A program made the translations under genes and the position numbers. From positions 1 to 12,553 of the forward strand of contig JBBKXJ010000269.1 in assembly GCA_037969395.1 (NCBI GenBank): a DNA stretch of 12,553 nucleotides, in the 5' to 3' direction. The notes beneath the pieces are model-generated. The model had not been told where the DNA came from. It saw only the letters and a program-made list of their open reading frames with translations, and ran no database searches. This stretch comes from JBBKXJ01 sp037969395. Its GTDB lineage: Bacteria > Pseudomonadota > Gammaproteobacteria > Pseudomonadales > JAUIET01. The first letter of the stretch is position 1. The number at the start of each line of letters is the position of its first letter. Of this stretch, positions 6,866-12,553 are shown one piece after another.

Positions 6866-7591
6866 ATGTACAGTCTAACTGAGCCCATACATGTGTTATT
6901 GGTCGACGACGACGCGCAAATACGCGCTTTAGTTGCCAACTATCTTGAGGAACATGGCCTCAGCGTACATACCGCCGCTAACGGCGAGCAGATGCGTCGT
7001 TCGCTAGCGGTCGAAACCGTGCAAGTAGTGCTTCTCGATGTAATGTTGCCGGGCGAAGATGGCCTGACGCTGTGTCGCGAGCTACGCGGTAACTCATCCG
7101 TAGCCATTATCATGCTGACTGCGCTTGCGGAAGAAAGTGACCGTGTATTAGGACTTGAACTGGGGGCGGACGATTACCTCACCAAACCCTTTAGCAGCCG
7201 CGAATTGCTGGCGCGTATCCGCGCGGTGTTGCGCCGCGGAAGCGACCGCCTGCCTGTACACCAAAGCGACAGTAGCCAGGCGTACGGCTTTAACGGTTGG
7301 CACCTGAATCCCAAAACACGGGAGCTCACCGACGCGACACAGACGGTAATTTCCCTCACCGCTGGTGAGTTCGATCTGCTGCTGGCCTTTGTGCGTAACG
7401 CAGGTGAGGTATTAGATCGGGACCAATTGTTAGCCCTTACCAAAGGTCGTAAAGCCCAGGCCTTTGACCGAAGCATTGACGTGCAGCTTAGTCGCTTGCG
7501 CAAAAAACTCGGCGCTATCAGCTGGATCAAAACTGTGCGCGGAGGGGGTTACCTATTTGCACCCAGCGTGCAGTCGTTGGAGTTAAACTAA
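6866..7591 (+). CDS. OmpR-family DNA-binding response regulator
   Basis: A 241-residue two-component regulator. The receiver domain (~8-122) has the acidic pocket D14-D15-D16, phospho-acceptor D58 (VVLLDVMLPGEDG), switch T85 (IIMLTAL) and K107 (DDYLTKPFSSREL), all intact. The C-terminal winged helix (~145-238) shows the OmpR/PhoB pattern: SLTAGEFDLLLAF, RDQLLAL, RSIDVQLSRLRKKL and VRGGGYLF. The start at 6866 places the receiver at the N-terminus as usual; longer open reading upstream crosses the promoter and is not coding. There is no convincing Shine-Dalgarno. With TATACT six bases ahead of the ATG, the mRNA may be leaderless. The kinase gene follows after 18 bp in the same operon. Confidence 0.95.
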   Translation: MYSLTEPIHVLLVDDDAQIRALVANYLEEHGLSVHTAANGEQMRRSLAVETVQVVLLDVMLPGEDGLTLCRELRGNSSVAIIMLTALAEESDRVLGLELGADDYLTKPFSSRELLARIRAVLRRGSDRLPVHQSDSSQAYGFNGWHLNPKTRELTDATQTVISLTAGEFDLLLAFVRNAGEVLDRDQLLALTKGRKAQAFDRSIDVQLSRLRKKLGAISWIKTVRGGGYLFAPSVQSLELN

Positions 7592-7609
7592 CGATGGGCG
7601 GCGCAATTG

Positions 7610-9025
7610 ATGGCTAAGCGATGGCATTGGCTGCAGAACAAGTATCAGAGTATGGGCCTGTTTGCGCGGCTGGCCTGGGGTATTGGGCTGGGCTTTTTGT
7701 TGTTGCACGGGGTGTTTGACATTAACCGCCGTCACGACGCACTCATTACAGAAGTGGCCGGATTTACCATTTCTGCCATCGACCGCGCACGACTGTTGCA
7801 GCACTTAGCTCTGTCGGAGCCGGAGCTGCTTAGCAAACTCTCCACTCCCGATTTTCGTCTAAGCTTGCAGGACTCACCGCGCTTGGAGCAGGGCCTGGGT
7901 CGGCGCTGGCGTCATGGCGCGCAGGTACGCGCGCTGGTAGAGCCCTATTTGCGCAGTATAGACGTGGACCCGACCTCGGTTTCGATGGCGTTTTTGATGC
8001 ACCATGGTCAACCGACGTTGGTTTTATCCTTGCCCTATTTGGCGGAGAAGCAGGAATCCTGGACACCTGCGCAGCAGTGGTTGGTCAACGAAGTCACCGT
8101 GGGTCCAAGGCCATTTCAACGTCGTTACAATGCGTTTATGTCTACCACGTTGCTTGGGTTGATAATATTGGGGCTGGTGCTGTGGGCCACGCGACGCATC
8201 ACCCGTTTTTTGCCCGGCTTTGTCGAAGCTGCCGAAAGTCTGGGCAATTTGAGGGGCACCCACCCCATGCCCGTTACTGGCCCCAAAGAGATTCGCCGCT
8301 TGAGCGAGGCGTTTAACAACATGCAGGACACCATCGCCCAACATGAACGCGAACGTAGCGCGATGTTGGGCGCGTTTTCGCATGACATTCGCACGTTAGT
8401 CACCAGGATTAGCTTGCGCGTTGAGCGCCTGCCTGATGATGAGCAAAGAACCAAATCGGAAGCGGAACTCGCTGCGATTACCCAAATTGTGGAAGATGCG
8501 CTGGCTTACTCAAAAGACGAGGCCAGCACCGAACCGTCGGTGGCAGTTGACCTGGAATCGTTGCTGCAAACCCTGGTGGATGACATATCCACTGCTGTGG
8601 ATGGCAGCGCAACGCTACTGGTCGCAGACTCGGATCAGGCACGTGCATTTCACGTCCAGGGCCAACCGGTGGCCTTGCGCCGTGCCTTTAGTAACCTGTT
8701 AAACAACGCGGTGCTGTACGGTCAACGCGCAACAGTCGGCTTGAGTCGCGAACACAACAATGCACAGAGCAGCGCTTTCGTCGTCATCGACATCCTCGAC
8801 GCTGGCCCCGGTATCCCCGAAGCTGATATTAAACGCGTGCTGGAGCCCTATGTGCGCCTCGAAAGCTCCCGAAACCGTGAAACCGGCGGCACCGGTTTGG
8901 GGCTGACCATCGCTAGCAACGTGGTGCGTCGCCACTTCGGCACATTGAAGTTTGAGCGTGACGAGGCCGGGTTTCACACTCGGGTGAAACTACCCTTGCT
9001 TCGCCGATGCGCTACAAGCCCATGA
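7610..9025 (+). CDS. EnvZ-type membrane sensor histidine kinase
   Basis: A 471-residue inner-membrane kinase partnered with the preceding regulator. Membrane segments lie at ~18-36 and ~178-194 and enclose a periplasmic sensor of about 140 residues with no motif I recognise. A HAMP linker (~195-245) leads to the phospho-acceptor helix AFSHDIRTLVTRI (H258), then the ATPase domain: N-box NLLNNA (N366), G1 DAGPGIP (D397) and G2 GGTGLGLTIAS (~426-436). The ATP-binding residues are intact. The motif after H258 is odd: HDxRT is normally followed by Pro-Leu and here reads Leu-Val. I chose ATG 7610 over the preceding TTG; the Shine-Dalgarno is weak (GGGCGG), so translation may be coupled to the regulator. 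Kinase activity is expected; the signal is probably envelope stress or metal, judged only from the divergent Spy-like gene. Confidence 0.94.
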   Translation: MAKRWHWLQNKYQSMGLFARLAWGIGLGFLLLHGVFDINRRHDALITEVAGFTISAIDRARLLQHLALSEPELLSKLSTPDFRLSLQDSPRLEQGLGRRWRHGAQVRALVEPYLRSIDVDPTSVSMAFLMHHGQPTLVLSLPYLAEKQESWTPAQQWLVNEVTVGPRPFQRRYNAFMSTTLLGLIILGLVLWATRRITRFLPGFVEAAESLGNLRGTHPMPVTGPKEIRRLSEAFNNMQDTIAQHERERSAMLGAFSHDIRTLVTRISLRVERLPDDEQRTKSEAELAAITQIVEDALAYSKDEASTEPSVAVDLESLLQTLVDDISTAVDGSATLLVADSDQARAFHVQGQPVALRRAFSNLLNNAVLYGQRATVGLSREHNNAQSSAFVVIDILDAGPGIPEADIKRVLEPYVRLESSRNRETGGTGLGLTIASNVVRRHFGTLKFERDEAGFHTRVKLPLLRRCATSP

Positions 9026-9195
9026 CTCACTGTGTCGAGACAGCATCGGCTGGAATCTGATACAACGCGCTCGGCCTCGGTGGTGCCGATTTCGAGAGTC
9101 ACTTGGCAATAAATCAACAGGCAATCGCAATAAAATCGCCGCTACGTTTTTTTCAGATGGGTCTGCCAATATCGAGCGAAGACTAAGTGACTCAG
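9026..9195. other. Convergent intergenic gap, no clear terminator
   Basis: This 170-bp gap separates the convergent 3' ends of the kinase (plus) and the primase-helicase-nuclease (minus). It contains a T7 run at 9147-9153, but I find no GC-rich stem directly before it on the plus strand. No ORF, RNA gene or repeat is evident. Read-through producing antisense RNA between the two genes is therefore possible. Confidence 0.5.
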
Positions 9196-12018
9196 CTAGC
9201 GAGTTTCAATTCGTCGATTGCAAGTGGTCAGCACGCGCAAAACTGTATCGAGTACATGATCGAGAGTTTTGCCCACATCTTCAGCCAGAAATCGAACCAC
9301 GCAATAGCCGTGTTCCTGCAGCATCAAATCTTTGCGGCGGTCGCGTCGATACGCCTCGGGATCGTGCAAATGCTGTGGTCCGTCCACTTCGATGACTATC
9401 TTGCCCTCGGCAAATAGTAGATCGACCTCCATCGAACCCGATCCATCGAAGGCAATCGGCAACACAGCATTCAGACGAAACTTGCCGCTGGTCTCCTTAA
9501 TGGACTCGAGCCTGCAGTACAGGAATTTCTCGGTTGCGGAGCGCGCACGATCCGCACCCTCTGCATCCTCCGCTATGGTATGTACCGCACAAACAAACAG
9601 GTCGGCCAGCGGGGTGTCTACGCCATCGCGTATCAGGCGCCGGATTGAAGCCGCATAGTCTCTTTTCCACGCGGGATCGATTGGCAAGGGCGTATCTACA
9701 GGCCAACCCGGTACCGCGCTGGCGGGTAGCTGGATAGTGTAACCAATCGCCTCATAGCCTTTACAACGGCGGTCGAACATCCGCGCCAGCATGGGTTCGT
9801 TGAGATCGGCGTAATCGTAGATGCGCACTTCATTCTTGCCGTCGTGTAGACGATGAAGTCGCCCGGCATATTGGGCAATGGTGCCGCGCCAGGATACCGG
9901 TACGGTAAGCAACAGTGTGTCTAGCCTCGCATCGTCAAAGCCTTCTCCTATGAACTTTCCCGTTGCCAGCACCAGGCGTTCCGCGTCATCCGGGATTGTA
10001 GCCAACGCGGTAAGCGCTGCCGTCAGTTTTTTCTTACCCATGCCGCCTTGCAGCACGATGAGATGTTCACATTGGGTAGCGAGTCGTTCCTCCAGCCTGC
10101 TCAGATGCTCCGTTCGTTCGGTCAATACAAGCGGAGAGCGACCCTCCCCCAGCACCTTGACCACATCTTCACAGATGAGCCGGTTTCTAGCCTCGTCTGT
10201 TACGATACAATCGACCAACTTGCTGAATTGCACGCGTTGGTCTTGCTCATCCACGCTGCTGGCTCGAAACTCGGTGGGTCGCACCAGTACGGAATGGTCA
10301 AACGGACGCGCCATGGCTTGCTGGCGAGCATCGACCCGGTAGCGGATGGGACCACACTGCATGGTGATAATGGGGTGGTGACCATCCTTGCGGGCAACGG
10401 TAGCTGAAAGCCCAAGCACGTATTTGGCTTTCGACCTGCGCGCTACCAGCTCAAAGCTGGACGCGGGAAGGTGGTGGCATTCATCAACTATCAAGTGACC
10501 GTAGTCTGCTACCCGGTCGTTCACAACCCCTTTTCGAACCATGCTCTGAATCAACGCCACGTCCAGCCGGCCATGGGCATTCTTGCGACCGCCGCCGATG
10601 CGACCTATTTCCTTTCTCGGAATATCCAGGAACGATGCCAAACGCTCCAGCCATTGCTCCATCAACTGCTGGCGATGCACCAACACGAGCGTGTTCACAC
10701 CACGCAACGCGATCAGCTTCGCCGCGACTACAGTCTTGCCAAACGCAGTCGTTGCCGCCAATACGCCTGTCTCGAACTCTGCCATGGCGTTTGCTGCCGC
10801 GTCCTGCTCCGGCCGTAACTCACCAAGGAACCTTGTCTCCAACGTCGTTCCACTAAAGCGTTCGTCTTTCAGGACTGGTTTAATTTTCAGGTCTGCCAGC
10901 AAGGTTTGAATAGTTTCCAGACAACCGCGTGGCAGACCGATATGTAACGGGAAATCTTCGGCGCAGGCAATAACTCTCGGCTTTCCATAGGTGGGAAGCC
11001 GCATGGCCTGCGCTTTGTAGAACTCCGGATTCTGAAAAGCCGCGCTGCGCAGCAGGCGATTTCGCAGACCGGGAACCAGGTCCGCCTTGGCAATGTAAAT
11101 TTCGTTGCCTAGCGTCAGCTCGAGGGTTTTGGGCAGCGGGCCCGGTATGGGAGTTGCCTTGCGCCGCCGCGACGGAGGCGCGGTCCATGGTGCAAAGTCC
11201 GTTGCCTCGTCGTCGGGGAAATCGACGCCAACGACACCTCCTTTCCGTTCAGCCGTGCGAGCCAGTTCCTCGATTTCGTTTTGTGGGGCTCGCCGAACCG
11301 AGGATAGAAATGCCCATTGATCTGGATAAGCGTTGAACCTGGCATCCACAAACACGCTGTTCCCCTGTTCTCTCGGTCCGTTTTGTAGCGGTAACGCGAT
11401 AAGGTTGCCAAAGCCCCCTTTGGGCAACGTATCCTGGTTGGGGAAGAACCTGTCGTACGAGTCCAAGCCGACATCGGGACGCTGCTGCATGGTCTCCGTG
11501 AGGATGAACGCGCCCATCTTTCTGGCCAACGCTGCTGGAATCGCCTGCTCGAAGAACACCCAGACGTGACCTCCGCGTCCGGATCTGGATCGCTCGACTG
11601 CTGCCGGAATATCAAACCTGTGCAAGGTTTGCATCACCTTGCTCACGTCTTGTTGCCAGTCGGCCTTATCAAAATCCATGGCCAGAAAGAAACAGGTTTC
11701 ATCGCGCAGCAGGGGGTACACGCCCATGACAAAATCTTGCCCAGTGTCGTCCTTACCGGTGAGATGCCAGCTTACGGCCTTGTCGGTAACCGGCAGGAAT
11801 CGCTGGTTAGAGCAGGCGCTACATTTGATAACGGGCTTTCGGCACAAGCCACGCACCCACTCGTTACCACACGCTGGCTGATAACCCTTTTTGCCGGTGT
11901 TGTGACTTTCAAAGCGGCGGGGGTAAACGTCGTCGCGACCGCGAAACAATGATCGAAACAATATAATCTTGCTTGTTGGCGAACACGAGCGGTCCACAAC
12001 GTCTATTCTGTTGGCCAT
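9196..12018 (-). CDS. TOTE-type conflict protein: AEP primase + SF2 helicase + PD-(D/E)XK endonuclease
   Basis: A 940-residue multidomain nucleic-acid enzyme. An N-terminal FRSLFRGRDDVYPRRF element and a Cys cluster (C50, C59, C66-x2-C69, probable zinc site) precede an archaeo-eukaryotic primase domain (~70-245). This has LAMDFD (D115, D117), RSRSGRGGHVWVFF (H151) and FPNQDTLPKGGFGNLIALP. The SF2 helicase (~400-760) has Walker A TTAFGKT (K428), motif II DECH (D512), SAT (538-540) and motif VI QYAGRLHR (R720, R723). The C-terminal restriction-like nuclease resembles Vsr/DUF559: EVDLLF (E864, D866) and IEVDGPQH (E877, D879, H883). Every catalytic motif looks intact. This exact order defines the family named TOTE, proposed as an element-borne conflict or defence system. 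ATG 12018 is preferred to an in-frame TTG at 12075 because it avoids overlapping pelG and starts just before the conserved N-terminus; its Shine-Dalgarno is poor. No transposase is adjacent. Confidence 0.88.
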   Translation of the reverse strand: MANRIDVVDRSCSPTSKIILFRSLFRGRDDVYPRRFESHNTGKKGYQPACGNEWVRGLCRKPVIKCSACSNQRFLPVTDKAVSWHLTGKDDTGQDFVMGVYPLLRDETCFFLAMDFDKADWQQDVSKVMQTLHRFDIPAAVERSRSGRGGHVWVFFEQAIPAALARKMGAFILTETMQQRPDVGLDSYDRFFPNQDTLPKGGFGNLIALPLQNGPREQGNSVFVDARFNAYPDQWAFLSSVRRAPQNEIEELARTAERKGGVVGVDFPDDEATDFAPWTAPPSRRRKATPIPGPLPKTLELTLGNEIYIAKADLVPGLRNRLLRSAAFQNPEFYKAQAMRLPTYGKPRVIACAEDFPLHIGLPRGCLETIQTLLADLKIKPVLKDERFSGTTLETRFLGELRPEQDAAANAMAEFETGVLAATTAFGKTVVAAKLIALRGVNTLVLVHRQQLMEQWLERLASFLDIPRKEIGRIGGGRKNAHGRLDVALIQSMVRKGVVNDRVADYGHLIVDECHHLPASSFELVARRSKAKYVLGLSATVARKDGHHPIITMQCGPIRYRVDARQQAMARPFDHSVLVRPTEFRASSVDEQDQRVQFSKLVDCIVTDEARNRLICEDVVKVLGEGRSPLVLTERTEHLSRLEERLATQCEHLIVLQGGMGKKKLTAALTALATIPDDAERLVLATGKFIGEGFDDARLDTLLLTVPVSWRGTIAQYAGRLHRLHDGKNEVRIYDYADLNEPMLARMFDRRCKGYEAIGYTIQLPASAVPGWPVDTPLPIDPAWKRDYAASIRRLIRDGVDTPLADLFVCAVHTIAEDAEGADRARSATEKFLYCRLESIKETSGKFRLNAVLPIAFDGSGSMEVDLLFAEGKIVIEVDGPQHLHDPEAYRRDRRKDLMLQEHGYCVVRFLAEDVGKTLDHVLDTVLRVLTTCNRRIETR

Positions 12019-12034
12019 GTGACCAAATTGTACG

Positions 12035-12166
12035 CTATTTCTGCAACATAAATGTCTCGTACTCCAAATCTTCAAGGGTGCGATTTAATATAACAAAGCC
12101 GATGAAAGTGGTGATGGTAATCGAGCCAGCAAAACCGTAGCCGAAGTAGCTCGGGCCTAGCATTTG
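12035..12166. repeat. Intact partner of the pelG 3'-end direct repeat
   Basis: These 132 bp (the last 43 codons and stop of pelG) match 5893-6024 in the same orientation at about 80%, without gaps. The right-hand end of the match is an identical 14-bp stretch, GGGCCTAGCATTTG (12153-12166 and 6011-6024), after which the sequences share nothing. The two copies bound a unit of about 6.1 kb. The 14-bp block is a candidate crossover or attachment core. Confidence 0.7.
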
Positions 12167-12553
12167 CGTACCGAGCGTCATCAGCAGGTTAAGGACGAAA
12201 AATAGAATATTCAACACCAGCACGATGCCGCGTCTGTCGAGATAAAAATAGACGTTCATTATCGACATCAACAGTACCTGCACGCTAACGCCAACCAGGT
12301 CGATATAGAACAGCGGCAGGTAGTATCGCGAGATGCCTAACAGGTCGAGAATATCCGGCGCCCATAAAAATATCAGCACTACGGTCACCCCCTGCACTTT
12401 GAACACTTCGAGAATGCCCTGGCGGATGGAGTACACCATTTGATCTTTCAAAAAGTAAATATGGTCCAACGCTTCACCTTCGCGGATAGCGTTGTACAGA
12501 TTCTCATAATGTTCGGCAAAATCTGTTTCGATGCGCACCAGAAAAACCGCCAT
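12035..12553 (-). CDS. pelG: PelG, inner-membrane Pel polysaccharide export protein (C-terminal part)
   Basis: The visible 172 residues are the C-terminal part of a polytopic membrane protein; the start lies beyond the right edge, and the Met at the edge is internal. FLVRIETDFAEHYENLYNAI followed by an amphipathic stretch, about four hydrophobic segments, and the ending RTLEDLEYETFMLQK are what I recognise as PelG. PelG works with the c-di-GMP-dependent glycosyltransferase PelF and with PelD/PelE to make and move the cationic biofilm polysaccharide Pel across the inner membrane. PelG is normally the last gene of pelABCDEFG, so its stop (12035-12037) should end the pel operon. The next gene in the same direction starts only 16 bp later. 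The final 132 bp are duplicated at 5893-6024. Alternative: another polysaccharide flippase-like protein. Confidence 0.75.
   Translation of the reverse strand: MAVFLVRIETDFAEHYENLYNAIREGEALDHIYFLKDQMVYSIRQGILEVFKVQGVTVVLIFLWAPDILDLLGISRYYLPLFYIDLVGVSVQVLLMSIMNVYFYLDRRGIVLVLNILFFVLNLLMTLGTQMLGPSYFGYGFAGSITITTFIGFVILNRTLEDLEYETFMLQK

Noticed and set aside
6197..9025. Naming the genes cpxP, cpxR and cpxA
   Set aside because: The layout is similar, but the kinase motif is EnvZ-like, the boxes are TGTTAC rather than GTAAA, and the periplasmic protein is only loosely CpxP-like.
11115..11615. 166-codon minus-strand open frame within the TOTE gene
   Set aside because: It is the same DNA read one frame off; the primase motifs are in the 940-residue frame and there is no sign of a frameshift.
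12019..12075. Extended TOTE start at TTG 12075
   Set aside because: It would overlap pelG by 41 bp, uses a rare start, and adds residues not expected before the conserved FRSLFRGR element; the ATG at 12018 fits better.

Overview
The window looks like chromosome of a Gram-negative gammaproteobacterium. The signs are a Pel-type exopolysaccharide gene, an OmpR/EnvZ-type two-component pair, a periplasmic Spy/CpxP-like protein, a relic of a membrane PQQ-dependent dehydrogenase, and moderately GC-rich coding sequence. I cannot name the genus. Gene fragments, a toxin-antitoxin pair, a REP-like palindrome and a duplicated gene end mark it as an accessory hotspot. I saw no transposase, integrase, tRNA, rRNA or CRISPR array.

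Layout, left to right. (1) 1-3209, minus: almost all of a large SWIM zinc-finger SNF2-family helicase, cut by the left edge. (2) 3210-3589: a scar holding the last ~41 codons of a PQQ-dependent dehydrogenase (plus) and a 45-bp REP-like palindrome. (3) 3590-4209, minus: a higBA toxin-antitoxin operon, with a strong promoter/operator at 4292-4333. (4) 4383-5804, plus: a two-part CaiB/BaiF CoA-transferase. (5) 5893-6024, minus: an 80%-identical broken copy of the 3' end of pelG, followed by an AT-rich inverted repeat. (6) 6197-9025: a divergent envelope-stress-like module, made of a Spy/CpxP-like periplasmic protein (minus) and a response regulator plus sensor kinase (plus). The regulator promoter carries tandem binding-box candidates and may give a leaderless mRNA. 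(7) 9196-12018, minus: a 940-residue protein joining a zinc-binding N-terminus, an archaeo-eukaryotic-type primase, an SF2 helicase and a PD-(D/E)XK endonuclease. This is the architecture called a TOTE conflict system. (8) 12035-12553, minus: the C-terminal 172 residues of PelG, running off the right edge.

The main reading is that regions 6 and 7 lie between two direct copies of the pelG 3' end: the functional one at 12035-12166 and the relic at 5893-6024. Both are 132 bp and align without gaps, and similarity stops sharply on one side after an identical 14-bp stretch. This is the pattern left when a segment integrates into the end of a gene and supplies a replacement 3' end. If so, a ~6.1-kb unit carrying the TOTE nuclease-primase and a stress-sensing two-component module sits behind the pel operon. 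The TOTE gene starts 16 bp after the pelG stop and may be read from pel transcription. All functions are inferred from sequence motifs read by eye; no database search was possible.
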